Assembly: GCF_900313025.1 (NCBI RefSeq)
Contig: NZ_OMPQ01000008.1
Location: forward strand, 227,432-291,431
Direction: 5' to 3'
Source: Pseudophaeobacter sp. EL27
Lineage (GTDB): Bacteria > Pseudomonadota > Alphaproteobacteria > Rhodobacterales > Rhodobacteraceae
Length of the DNA: 64,000 nucleotides
The notes under the pieces are model-generated. The model was not told where the DNA came from, searched no databases, and saw only the letters and a list, made by a program, of their open reading frames with translations. Of the stretch, positions 21,768 through 30,122 are shown one piece after another. The position numbers were made by a program, and so were the translations under genes. Positions within the stretch are counted from its first letter, which is position 1. Every line of letters begins with the position of its first letter.

Positions 21768-22174
21768 CTGCTCACTGACTGAATCGAAATGTCTTAAAAG
21801 CGGCCATTCATGCCTATTGCAGCATCGGTCAAAAAGGGCTCACATACCGCCTTGCGGCGGTGCGGCATCACATTGCAGCTAGATCAGGTGAGACCCTAGA
21901 TTGACGATGACTGGGGCCAGCCATTTCAACCATTTGTTCTGTCGACAAGACGTAAAGAGGATGCGGGTCATGGGCTTCCAGCGTAGGTGCGAAGTTTCTT
22001 ATGAAAGCGGATCTTTAACCCTAGCAAGATTGTAGAGCAGTGGCGAAAATCCGTCTGACGCTCCTTCCACATCTCAACCAGTTTGGAATGTTGTATGTGC
22101 AACTGACTGCGCTAAGCCCAACGCGGAACTGGCATTGGTTAGTTTTCCAGCAAGCATCAAGGAATTCTGAGACT
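21768..22174. other. Gap after the IS, no gene supported
   Basis: No head, portal or tail gene is seen. A + strand frame ending near 21899 reads LTYRLAAVRHHIAARSGETL before a stop and looks like the 3' end of a lost gene. Confidence 0.35.
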
Positions 22175-22876
22175 TCACCATGGAACTGTTTTTCCCGCCC
22201 AGTCAACAAAGCTACCGGTGCTGGAGGAATTAAGCCCTTCCAAGACCGAAAGAAGTTTGGCTGCTGCCTCAGTTGGCGCAGTCTTTGAGTGACCGGGAAA
22301 GTGCGCAGTAAATGGTGTTTCAACCGTTCCTGGATGCAAAGCTACTACGATTGCATTTTTTCGCTTTCTAGAGATCTCTATAGCGGCAGTATGCACAATC
22401 TGATTTGCCGCAGCCTTGGAGGCGCGATAGCTGTACCAACCGCCCAGATGATTGTCACCGACCGAACCGACTCGGGCAGATATTACACCCACAACGGAGC
22501 GATCACTCAATGGCAGGAGACGTGGCAAATGCCGCAAGATCAGCGCTGGTCCTATCGCGTTCACAGCCAGAACCCGCATCATGTGATCAGCATCGATCTC
22601 TTTTAGTGACTTTTCAGGTCTCTTCCCCACAGGGGCGAGAATACCGCTGGCTACTATGACAGTTTGGAACGTTCCACTGAGGTGGTCCATATGAAGTTTC
22701 ACTTTGTCTGGATCCGTAATATCAAAACCATCACTGGATCGAGACAAGTTCGTCACATTCGCGCCTTTGGATACGAGGGCGCGAGACAAAGCAGCACCTA
22801 TTCCACCAGAGCCCCCCACAATCAGTGCGCGATGCTCTCCCACATTTTTGCGAGAGACATCATGAGTGCTGTCCAT
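22175..22876 (-). CDS. Short-chain dehydrogenase/reductase
   Basis: The 233-residue product has the NAD(P)-binding VGGSGGIGAALSRAL (residues about 19-33), the NAG-equivalent VASGILAP, an active-site Ser in ISARVGS and the catalytic pair in YSYRASKAA. The length fits classical SDRs of the CsgA/C-factor type. The substrate is unknown. It starts 2 bp after the stop of the small membrane protein gene upstream, so they are probably co-transcribed. Confidence 0.8.
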   Translation of the reverse strand: MDSTHDVSRKNVGEHRALIVGGSGGIGAALSRALVSKGANVTNLSRSSDGFDITDPDKVKLHMDHLSGTFQTVIVASGILAPVGKRPEKSLKEIDADHMMRVLAVNAIGPALILRHLPRLLPLSDRSVVGVISARVGSVGDNHLGGWYSYRASKAAANQIVHTAAIEISRKRKNAIVVALHPGTVETPFTAHFPGHSKTAPTEAAAKLLSVLEGLNSSSTGSFVDWAGKTVPW

Positions 22877-22878
22877 GG

Positions 22879-23142
22879 TTATTGCTTTTGCAACAAATCG
22901 GGATTTTGAGCGCTCTGAAACACGACCAGAGTCGTAAAAACCGCACTCAAAATCAAGACATGTGCGATAGACGAAATACCGAATGCCAAATAGCTACCAA
23001 TCGATATTGAAAAGACTGCACTCCACATCCAGGCTAGGAGTTGCATCAGCATATATGCTGCAGGGAGTGGAATGTTCTGTAACGGGTTCTCCCGATCATC
23101 CATCAGAGACGCCCAGGTGGTTTTAAAAGTTCTGATCAACAT
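22879..23142 (-). CDS. Small membrane protein paired with the SDR gene
   Basis: The 87-residue product has two hydrophobic stretches (AAYMLMQLLAWMWSAVFSIS and IAHVLILSAVFTTLVVF) joined by SIGSYLAFGIS, predicting two membrane passes. The family is not recognised. A GGAAGAAA ribosome site precedes the ATG. Confidence 0.6.
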   Translation of the reverse strand: MLIRTFKTTWASLMDDRENPLQNIPLPAAYMLMQLLAWMWSAVFSISIGSYLAFGISSIAHVLILSAVFTTLVVFQSAQNPDLLQKQ

Positions 23143-23470
23143 TTTTCTTCCTCCTACTCACTATACGGCCCAAAAATGACTTTGGATCATTCAGAAATGT
23201 TTCAAGCGGGCGGAATGGGATGGGCGGTCTCTTCACAGAGCTGATTTTTCCGAGATTTGTAACGCCTGATCAACCCATAATGCACGCGGCGCGCTGTCAT
23301 GACTGGCCGGAGAACCCGGAATACCTCTTGGCAGATCTTGAAATTGCATAGTTCTAATCCACAAGAAAATAGAAATCAGGGTTGATCCCACTTTGGAAAA
23401 ATAAACCCTAAGAGACTGTGGCAGAGTGCCTGCGAAATTCAATTCATCTCTGAGCTGTGAAGCTACAACT
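23143..23470. other. Gap with no supported gene
   Basis: A - strand frame of 87 codons (23233-23496) overlaps the recombinase end. Its composition does not look clearly coding, and nothing else is seen. Confidence 0.3.
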
Positions 23471-24034
23471 TTAGTGTTTTGTCTTAACATCATCACGTGG
23501 CAACACTGAAGAACTGCCTTGCTCTACGCGCCGTTCGATTTCATCATCTGGTGCAGTGTATGTGACTTCCATATCGCTCAGGTCATCAAGGGCAGTTTCC
23601 ATCGTCTTCGACAAACGTGGTCGACCAACATGCACACCTCTGGCCTTGGCCGCAGCCATGCCAGCTTTCGTGCGCTCAGAAATTAGACTGCGTTCATATT
23701 CGGCAAACACAGCGAGTTGCCCATAGATCATGTGCCCCACGGCAGTACGCGTATCAATCCCTTGCGTGATGGCGTGGAACTCAACACCGCGCTCTTGTAG
23801 GTCGTTGAGGATCTGCAACAGGTGAATAGCTGACCGGCCAAGCCGATCCAGCTTCCACACCGTGAGAGTGTCGCCAGCTCTAAGTTCACGCATCAGCGCA
23901 TTCAATGCGGGGCGGTCAACCTTGCCGCCCGACACGCCATGATCCGTGTATATCTTCCTGCAACCTTCTGCTTGCAGGGCATCGACTTGTAGAGCTTCGG
24001 TTTGATCCTTGTCCGACACGCGGACATATCCCAT
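23471..24034 (-). CDS. Serine recombinase (resolvase/invertase family)
   Basis: The 187-residue product starts at MGYVRVSDKDQ after GGGAG. It has the catalytic Ser (YVRVS), the TVWKLDRLGRS arginine motif and GQLAVFAEYERSLISERT helix E. The C-terminal DNA-binding part is atypical: after HVGRPRL it reads SKTMETALDDLSDMEVTYTA instead of the usual Hin-like helix-turn-helix, so its site recognition may have diverged. It would resolve or invert DNA at nearby sites. Confidence 0.85.
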   Translation of the reverse strand: MGYVRVSDKDQTEALQVDALQAEGCRKIYTDHGVSGGKVDRPALNALMRELRAGDTLTVWKLDRLGRSAIHLLQILNDLQERGVEFHAITQGIDTRTAVGHMIYGQLAVFAEYERSLISERTKAGMAAAKARGVHVGRPRLSKTMETALDDLSDMEVTYTAPDDEIERRVEQGSSSVLPRDDVKTKH

Positions 24035-24121
24035 CTTTCTCCCTGCCTTTGCCTGTGTTCCCATCCCCTGATTGTGCGGGGTTTCATGATCAAAACAATC
24101 TCCAAACATGGCGATTTTCCT

Positions 24122-24259
24122 CTTTGCAAAAGGGGTCCCTTTCAAAGCGGCGGAGGAAGTGGTTTTGGCCAACAAGACTCCGTCAAAAAACCTGTGGAAA
24201 ACAGCGATGACGGACTCCGATGGTGGTGATGTGATACCCCTATCAAAAGGGACCCTTTT
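24122..24259. promoter_or_regulatory. Two GGGxCCC palindromes upstream of the recombinase gene
   Basis: AAAGGGGTCCCTTT, nested in CTTTG/CAAAG arms, lies at 24122-24147. AAAAGGGACCCTTTT lies at 24245-24259. Both are followed by a GAGCGG/AAGCGG motif in the same direction, so they are diverged copies about 118 bp apart. They could be recombination (res-like) sites or autoregulatory operators of the recombinase. Confidence 0.5.
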
Positions 24260-24335
24260 TGAGCGGCCATAGCTCAAACGAGGATTTAATGCTTTTTCTT
24301 AAATCACACGCGTTCCGCCAAGCGGAGGGCAACGC

Positions 24336-24512
24336 ATGACGATGCAAGATGCAACACAGTACATTGTGGGTAGTAGCATGGGTTTGATCATTGCCCTCGT
24401 TATCTGCCATGTGTGGCTTGGGGACACTTGGGGATTCCAAGTAGTAGGTTTTTTATTGTTGTTATTGGCTCTCAGGGGATGTGCTACGCCATTTCTCCAT
24501 TCTGTTCACTAA
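24336..24512 (+). CDS. Small two-TM membrane protein (58 aa)
   Basis: The ATG at 24336 follows GGAGG with 7-nt spacing, the best ribosome site in this area. The 58-residue product has two hydrophobic segments (SSMGLIIALVICHVWLG and FQVVGFLLLLLAL) and a short tail ending in RGCATPFLHSVH. The family is not recognised. It lies between the recombinase and ardA, divergent from the former and convergent with the latter. Confidence 0.6.
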   Translation: MTMQDATQYIVGSSMGLIIALVICHVWLGDTWGFQVVGFLLLLLALRGCATPFLHSVH

Positions 24513-24534
24513 GCTTGCTGCGTGCCAAGAACCT

Positions 24535-25035
24535 TTAGCCAGCCCTATAAATTAGCACTTCGCCTGCGATTTCTGTGTAGTCATAGGTCAGATCGCGGGC
24601 GATGGCGTCCATGTCGATGTAGCGCTCTAAATGCTCGGGAATATCACCGAATAGGCCTTCACCGACCATTTGTTCCGCCAGTTCTTTCATGCCGTCCACG
24701 TGGTACAGATCCACGTCAAATTCTTCTGGTTGAACATCCTCTGGATCGAAACCGAACCCAACTTCACCAACGGCGATGATGAAGACTTTCTTCTGGTAGT
24801 CCTCCCATTCATCGCAGGCTGCAAAGTACCCGCCAATATTGGCCTGATTGATGCCCCACGCCTTGGCCAAGGTGCAGTCGATATCGTCGCCATCGATGAA
24901 CTGGATTTCGCACTCTTCGACGGGTTCCCAGTGGGCATTCATGTGGCGCTTGGAAATGGCCGGATATTCCTCAAGACTCTCAAAGTAAAATCCGATTGCG
25001 TCTAGATCGTATGGTTGTGCGTGTAGTTGCGGCAT
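24535..25035 (-). CDS. ardA: Antirestriction protein ArdA
   Basis: The 166-residue product matches ArdA in length and acidic character: YDLDAIGFYFESLEEYPAIS-like N-terminus, GINQANIGGYFAACDEWEDY, and the ending YIDMDAIARDLTYDYTEIAG. ArdA mimics about 42 bp of B-form DNA and blocks type I restriction enzymes, protecting incoming mobile DNA. Its presence marks this segment as derived from a plasmid, ICE or phage. GGTTGCGCATGCAACC at about 25061-25076, upstream of the start, is a palindrome that could be an operator. Confidence 0.85.
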   Translation of the reverse strand: MPQLHAQPYDLDAIGFYFESLEEYPAISKRHMNAHWEPVEECEIQFIDGDDIDCTLAKAWGINQANIGGYFAACDEWEDYQKKVFIIAVGEVGFGFDPEDVQPEEFDVDLYHVDGMKELAEQMVGEGLFGDIPEHLERYIDMDAIARDLTYDYTEIAGEVLIYRAG

Positions 25036-25213
25036 GTCTTTTCTCCACTGTTATCTGACTGGTTGCGCATGCAACCGTCTGGCTTCCGCCGAGGAGCTGG
25101 GGTGCAAGGATCAAGGGCGTGGGAACCACGGGACCAGAGCCACGCGGAGCTGCAATGCTATTGAAGCGAGCATGGTGAGGACCCACCTTTTGAACTGCGC
25201 GGGGGCGGCAGCC

Positions 25214-25420
25214 CTAGTCAGTCATGGGGGTATTCGGGGAGCAGACAAGTTCCCCTGATTGTGGATCAAACGCGCAGATCGTTTTGTCGGGTTTAGCTTC
25301 GACAATCTGGCGGTATTCAATCGGCGGACGGTAAAGCAATTGGAAATTGGGAAGAGAAGAATTGTTGACTAACCAACCGACAGTGCGCAACTTGTGGAGG
25401 CAAAGAAGGTGATTGCAAAC
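25214..25420 (-). pseudogene. 3' remnant of an unknown gene
   Basis: Leftward translation gives LRTVGWLVNNSSLPNFQLLY, RPPIEYRQIVEAKPDKTICA and a tail SGELVCSPNTPMTD before the stop at 25214-25216. It reads like real protein but has no start and runs into the opposite-strand cassette gene. PIEYRQIVEAKP resembles PIECRQLVNLNP encoded at 26730-26775. The family is not recognised. Confidence 0.4.
25286..25332. repeat. Imperfect direct repeat, left of the GAF-protein cassette
   Basis: The sequence from GTCGGGTTTAG to ATTCAATCGGCGGACGGT matches 26730-26775 (GTCGGGTTCAG to ATTCAATCGGCGTACGGT) over about 47 bp with one small gap. The copies flank the three-gene cassette in the same orientation. Confidence 0.6.
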
Positions 25421-25735
25421 ATGATAGTTTCAAAAATATCGAGCTTCAACAAATGGCTTAACGCCCAAGCAGGCTGGTTCAGAGCAGTTTTTATACCATT
25501 CATACTCAGCGCCCTGAACTTACTCATCCTTCTGTTTTGGCGAGATCTACCTGCTGTAACCGGATTTATTCTGTTAGGGGTTTATGTCATTGGCTTGTTC
25601 TTCCTAATTCTTGTGAATTATGAAAATACAGGTTTCATTGACCGAACAAATAGTGAGCGCAAACTTGAAAAGTTGAAACTGGAGAAGTTAAATGCGATAG
25701 TTTCCGAAAAAACAGAAGACTATCAATCGCTCTAG
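25421..25735 (+). CDS. Two-TM membrane protein with coiled-coil tail (cassette gene 1)
   Basis: The 104-residue product starts at ATG 25421 after AAGGTG (a GTG at 25394 is possible). Two hydrophobic segments (AVFIPFILSALNLLILLF and AVTGFILLGVYVIGLFFLIL) precede a charged coiled coil (NSERKLEKLKLEKLNAIVSE). The very low GC contrasts with the core genome. The next gene lies 14 bp on in another frame, and the coiled coil would lead naturally into it, so one frameshift may have split a single membrane-anchored GAF protein. Confidence 0.55.
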   Translation: MIVSKISSFNKWLNAQAGWFRAVFIPFILSALNLLILLFWRDLPAVTGFILLGVYVIGLFFLILVNYENTGFIDRTNSERKLEKLKLEKLNAIVSEKTEDYQSL

Positions 25736-25749
25736 GTCAATCTGATAAT

Positions 25750-26358
25750 GTGCAGGGATTGCAATTAGCAAAAAAAATAAAATCCACTCTAGAACTCTCT
25801 AAGACAACTGACACATTAAACAGGATTCTCTTCGAGCTGGTCGAAACTTACATCACTGAAACGCTACATCACCCATCTGGAAATTTGTACCTTTCCTTTC
25901 TTCGTCCTATTGATGGTCAGTTCACTCCGGTAGGGAAGGCCTACTGTGGACCAGAATCAAAGAGACAAATGTCATCTACCAACATTGAAGTTGACGACAC
26001 GCGAACTATGATCGGAAAACTTCATTCAGACTCTATGGTCATATACACTGGTTCAAGTAATACTTATGAATCGGCGGAGTTTGGAAAGTTTTACTTTTTT
26101 TCTGAAGATCAAAAAACATCACTTAAGTCAATCTTCATCTACAAGGTCGTAAATGAGACATCGAGAGAACCTGTAGGCTACTGGTGCCTTGAGTCCGACC
26201 AAGAAGGTGACCTGCCATCAGAAAGCAATATATTGGAAATTCGGAGACTTGCTGGAATTTTTTCTGGCTTTGATTCCCGAATGCAATTAGAGTTTCTTTA
26301 CGGAGATGCGCTTAATGCGACAGAGTATCTCTTTGAAGAGAAAGAAGAAAAGATATGA
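25750..26358 (+). CDS. GAF-like sensor protein (cassette gene 2)
   Basis: The 202-residue product has a GTG start. A leading helix (LQLAKKIKSTLELSKTTDTL) is followed by a GAF-like alpha/beta fold: NLYLSFLRPIDGQFTPVGKA, SIFIYKVVNETSREPVGYWC and a closing helix ILEIRRLAGIFSGF. No catalytic motif is visible, and the family call is structural intuition. It overlaps cassette gene 3 by ATGA. Similar soluble GAF plus membrane-protein pairs are seen as sensors in defence or signalling cassettes. Confidence 0.5.
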   Translation: MQGLQLAKKIKSTLELSKTTDTLNRILFELVETYITETLHHPSGNLYLSFLRPIDGQFTPVGKAYCGPESKRQMSSTNIEVDDTRTMIGKLHSDSMVIYTGSSNTYESAEFGKFYFFSEDQKTSLKSIFIYKVVNETSREPVGYWCLESDQEGDLPSESNILEIRRLAGIFSGFDSRMQLEFLYGDALNATEYLFEEKEEKI

Positions 26359-26561
26359 GTAAAATGCAAGAAAGTTCAAAGTTTGCAAAATTCAACATAC
26401 AGGCGGTGGAAGTCATCGACGGAGATGCGTTAAGGCGGAAATTCAATGAATCCTTTATGCAGAACGATGATGTAATTCGAGCACAAGTTGCTGACAGGAT
26501 GAGGCAAGATATTTTTAAATTTCTGCAAGGACCGCTCAAATTTTTGAGACCCATTTTCTGA
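26355..26561 (+). CDS. Small protein, third gene of the GAF cassette
   Basis: The 68-residue product overlaps gene 2 (ATGA, 26355-26358). It is mostly helical and basic at its end (RQDIFKFLQGPLKFLRPIF), not recognised. Coupling suggests a fixed ratio with the GAF protein; an effector or inhibitor role is possible. Confidence 0.5.
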   Translation: MSKMQESSKFAKFNIQAVEVIDGDALRRKFNESFMQNDDVIRAQVADRMRQDIFKFLQGPLKFLRPIF

Positions 26562-26729
26562 TTTAGTTTTTCATACCTATGTAAATTTCATGGCACATAA
26601 ATTCGATCAATCTTAATTGATCAATCTTTTTGTAGAATTTGCTGCAGATTTTTTTGGGAACCCTCTCATCTTGCAACCCGTTCTCCTACAAGCTCCAAGA
26701 GTGACACGGAGGCAAGGAAACGTACAATA

Positions 26730-26775
26730 GTCGGGTTCAGGTTGACAAGTTGACGACATTCAATCGGCGTACGGT
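26730..26775. repeat. Imperfect direct repeat, right of the GAF-protein cassette
   Basis: This is the partner of 25286-25332. On the - strand it encodes TLINRTPIECRQLVNLNP within a frame running from about 26800 to a stop near 26663, a gene-end remnant like that at 25214. Confidence 0.6.
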
Positions 26776-26867
26776 TGATCAGGGTTCCAAGGGGCAGGAA
26801 CACCCCTAGGTCAATGGGTGCAGGGAGAGTGAAATCTCACCTGCAAGGGGTCAAACACCGATATGTT

Positions 26868-27022
26868 TGCATGGTCATCACCAGGTTCGAGGTAGTGCCC
26901 GGGCCCAGTGTGGACATCCGTAGCAGTTCTTTGGCCATTGCTGCACGGGGCAGAACGCTCAGTGTCGCGAGCGCGGCAGGGCCAGCCAACAGGTTGTGGA
27001 GGTTAAGGTGTTGTGTCTTCAT
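26868..27022 (-). pseudogene. TAXI-TRAP solute-binding protein, 5' remnant
   Basis: The frame starts well (AGGGAGAG before ATG 27022) with a signal-peptide-like MKTQHLNLHNLLAGPAALAT followed by AMAKELLRMSTLGPGTTSNL, the beginning of a TAXI-type periplasmic receptor. Homology stops at MVMTM (about 26868), where unrelated sequence begins, so only about 51 codons remain. Confidence 0.7.
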
Positions 27023-27044
27023 GATATCTCTCTCCCTAGTGTGA

Positions 27045-27890
27045 TTAAGTAGTCTGGTGGTTATTGGTCAGATCCAGTCGATCAAAATACATCACCCCGA
27101 TGCCTGCGATGGCGGCAATCCAGGATACGATTGGTCCAAAGAAGATAAGTGCAAGGGCCAAACCAAGCCCCACAGGCACCATGTAGCTCTTGCCGCGTCG
27201 TGGATAGCACGCCCGCGAAATCAAAATGGTTGCAAGCAAGACGAACAGGATGGCCTGCAGTGACTCTGTCCAGTGGAACCCGGTTCCGAGCAAAAGGGCC
27301 GGTTGATAGACAAAGGCGAACGGGATCACAAAGCCCGGAAGCGCAAGCCTTGACGCTTCAAGGGCGGTTGGCATCGGGCTGGAACCCGCAATCGGGGCCG
27401 CTGCAAAGGCTGCAAGCGCAACCGGCGGGGTGATTGCCGAAAGCACACCGAAATAGAGCACAAACATGTGGGTGTGGACGATTGGCACGCCAAGTTTCTG
27501 AAGCGATGGCCCCATCACCAAAACGATGATCAGATAGGCCGGTACAGTAGGCATCCCCATCCCAAGCAAAAGGCAAGCAACAGCCATCAAGATCAACGAC
27601 AGGATCATCTGGTCTTCTGCAAGGCCTGACAGAAGCGATGCAAAGCGCAGCCCCACGCCGGTGAGGTTCAGCACGCCGATAACGATCCCCACAGCGCCCA
27701 CGATGACCACCAGTTGTGCCGAGATCAGACCCACCGAGCGAATGAATTTCAACCACGCCTGTCCGTTGGTCAGCAGATCCGGACGGACAGCGAAACCAAA
27801 CACAAAAGCCAAAGCGACGCCAACGAAGCCTGCATAGGCTGGAGAAGACCCGCCGACCATAGTCACAACGATACCCGCAAGAGCCGTCAC
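27045..27890 (-). pseudogene. TRAP transporter fused permease, C-terminal remnant
   Basis: The 281 codons encode the last membrane segments of a TAXI-type TRAP large permease: GLLNLTGVGL-like VLNLTGVGLRFASLLSGLAE, LLLGMGMPTVPAYLIIVLVM and ITPPVALAAFAAAPIAGSSP. A full protein would be about twice as long. The N-terminal half is missing to the left of about 27897. The solute-receptor remnant follows 22 bp downstream, so an operon was cut at both ends. Confidence 0.8.
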
Positions 27891-28088
27891 AGCATTTTGC
27901 CAATGTCACTTCATTCGTCAGGTGACTTCGATCCAAAATGGCTTTGAATTGGCCTTGCTTGGATCATGAACGTGATTTCAAGGTGGTTGTGTTACTTGCA
28001 CTTTATAGAATACGGGTGGACCTTAGAGCTTGGCTTCATCGCAACCCAGAGAATTTGCTCTCGAAAATACAACTCGACTTGACCTCAA

Positions 28089-29351
28089 ATGACGCAGAAA
28101 GAGTTCAGCAAAGTGAAAATCAGCATTGTCATTCCGACCCGAGAACGGAGCCGGTATTTGCGGCATTCTCTTCAGACTGCTTTGGAAATTGAAGATGCCA
28201 ACATTGAGATCGTAGTAAGCGACAATGCCAGCTCCGACGGGACCAAGGAGCTGGTGCGAAAGTTTGACGACCGCCGACTAGTTTATGTGAATACCGATGC
28301 GCGGTTGTCGATGCGGCAAAACTTTGAATTCGCTTTTGAAGCGACGACTGGCGACTACTTGATTTTCTTTGGCGATGACGACGGGATACTGCCAAAGCAG
28401 TTCCCCTACTTACGGCAGCTGTTGGAGGCAAATAGGCCTGATGGTCTGAGTTGGGTCAAGGCAACCTATGGCTGGCCCATCGACGGGTATGGCAAGAAGA
28501 CTGGCGGTGTCAGATTCTACCACGGCAACTGTTTCGGCCCCCCGAAGCCATTTCAGGGCGCGGAAAATCTGCAGAAGCTAATGACAGCAGAGGTCTCCAA
28601 CCTGCGCCCAGTTCCGGATATCTATCATGGCTGCCTTTCACGTCCATATATGCTCAAGACCTCGATGGACGGGAACAGGGTTTTCGACAGCGCCATACCT
28701 GACGTCAACCTCACCTATAGATCCATCTTGAAAGACGGCAGCTTCATAGGAGTTGACCACCCGTTTTCGATCAACGGATACAGTCCGGCAAGCACCGGGG
28801 GTGGCCATGGAGCGGAACAAAACAACCGCGCAGATACAGATACCAGCAAGGTATTTGCAAAAGAAAACCTGACCGACACCATGAGTGATGTACTTGCCCA
28901 TGCGGGATCAGCCCCCTTGGCGCTCTTCTCAACTTTGGAAACGTTACGACGCAACCACTCGCTTGAGAATTTCCAGCCCGACTACCTTTGCTGGTATCGA
29001 TTTGTTCTGGGGTCGGCGCACAAGAATCCTGAACTAGCAGAAAATATACGCGGCATTCTCGGGGACCACGCAAAGGCGACGGACGCGCAATCTTCCCTAA
29101 CCGCTGCTCTGGACAGCCCCTCTCAGGCCAAACGAACCCCAAGGGAGCGCCTTGCCCGTGCGTGGGGGCAGTTGCATAGTTTCAGGGTATCCGCCGCTGA
29201 GGGCTCCGAAAATACCATTCTTACTGCAGCACGCACTATGGACTCGATCCTTGGGAACGATTTTGGTGACGTTCTGTCAGGCGAGATGGAGCCACGCTTG
29301 GCCTGGAAAGGGGCCAAGCGTCGGTCTAAGGGCTTTCAGCGTCAGCTTTGA
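28089..29351 (+). CDS. Glycosyltransferase family 2
   Basis: The 420-residue product has an N-terminal GT-A domain (KISIVIPTRERSRYL, VVSDNASSDGTKEL, and the metal-binding YLIFFGDDDG at about residues 95-104). The long C-terminal half is not recognised. It probably adds a sugar to a surface polysaccharide in the cytoplasm. It converges with the deoxysugar operon, whose last gene ends next to it, and may use its product. Confidence 0.85.
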   Translation: MTQKEFSKVKISIVIPTRERSRYLRHSLQTALEIEDANIEIVVSDNASSDGTKELVRKFDDRRLVYVNTDARLSMRQNFEFAFEATTGDYLIFFGDDDGILPKQFPYLRQLLEANRPDGLSWVKATYGWPIDGYGKKTGGVRFYHGNCFGPPKPFQGAENLQKLMTAEVSNLRPVPDIYHGCLSRPYMLKTSMDGNRVFDSAIPDVNLTYRSILKDGSFIGVDHPFSINGYSPASTGGGHGAEQNNRADTDTSKVFAKENLTDTMSDVLAHAGSAPLALFSTLETLRRNHSLENFQPDYLCWYRFVLGSAHKNPELAENIRGILGDHAKATDAQSSLTAALDSPSQAKRTPRERLARAWGQLHSFRVSAAEGSENTILTAARTMDSILGNDFGDVLSGEMEPRLAWKGAKRRSKGFQRQL

Positions 29352-30122
29352 TTATCGGACCCGTTTGAGGAACCCGTCATGGGCCACGGTGATCAGCAGC
29401 TTTGCGGGAATACTCTTATCGATCTCGAACTCGGGATGGGTATTAAGGTAGTCCCAAACCGCAGTTTTGGGGTTGTTGCCCGGTCCCCAAGATCGGTCGG
29501 GATATTCATCTGCTGGCATGTCCTCAATCAACGTATCGAAAACGACGCAATAGCTTCCGACCGACGTGAGCGGCGCATATAACTCCAACTCGCCTCGGAC
29601 ATGATCATGGGTGTGGTTCGAATCCAGACATACAAGCACCCGCTCATATCCTTCTGCGGCCTTCTGAACCTTAGCAAAGATATCTGCGTCGATACTGGAC
29701 CCCTCGATCATCTCAATGCGCGAGGCCATCGGATGGTCTTGAATCCCGGTGAGATTATGCTCGCGAATGTCGATGTCTATGCCCAAAACTTTGCGGGACG
29801 ATTTGGACGGGTCCATCACAGTACCAGCCTCGATTGCGTCACACATGTCTAGTAGCGCCAACATGGATGCGCTGAAAATCAGCGAGCCACCATGTGCGAT
29901 ACCCGTTTCAATGATCAGATCGGGTTTGATGCTCCAGATCAGTTCCTGCATCGCCATGATATCCTGCGGGTACTGGATAATCGGGCGATCTTGCCAATGA
30001 TAATTATAAGAGTATTTCGGCTGGGTCGTGGCCTGCAAAAATGCCATCGCCAGGTCGTTCAGCGGCTTGTTGTCCATCATGTCCGAGATGCGGCCTGCGA
30101 TCTCTTGCTTAAATTCAGTCAT
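29352..30122 (-). CDS. CmcI/rhamnosyl O-methyltransferase-family protein
   Basis: The 256-residue product starts at MTEFKQEIAG, overlapping the upstream stop by 8 bp. It shows IIETGIAHGGSLIFSASML (SAM-binding region), VLGIDIDIREHN and VLVCLDSNHTHDHVRGEL, the pattern of the cephalosporin hydroxylase/CmcI and rhamnosyl O-methyltransferase family. In a sugar operon, O-methylation of the deoxysugar or glycan is more likely than antibiotic chemistry. Confidence 0.8.
   Translation of the reverse strand: MTEFKQEIAGRISDMMDNKPLNDLAMAFLQATTQPKYSYNYHWQDRPIIQYPQDIMAMQELIWSIKPDLIIETGIAHGGSLIFSASMLALLDMCDAIEAGTVMDPSKSSRKVLGIDIDIREHNLTGIQDHPMASRIEMIEGSSIDADIFAKVQKAAEGYERVLVCLDSNHTHDHVRGELELYAPLTSVGSYCVVFDTLIEDMPADEYPDRSWGPGNNPKTAVWDYLNTHPEFEIDKSIPAKLLITVAHDGFLKRVR

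Noticed and set aside
23233-23496. 87-codon - strand frame after the recombinase
   Set aside because: It overlaps the recombinase end in another frame, and its composition is ambiguous.
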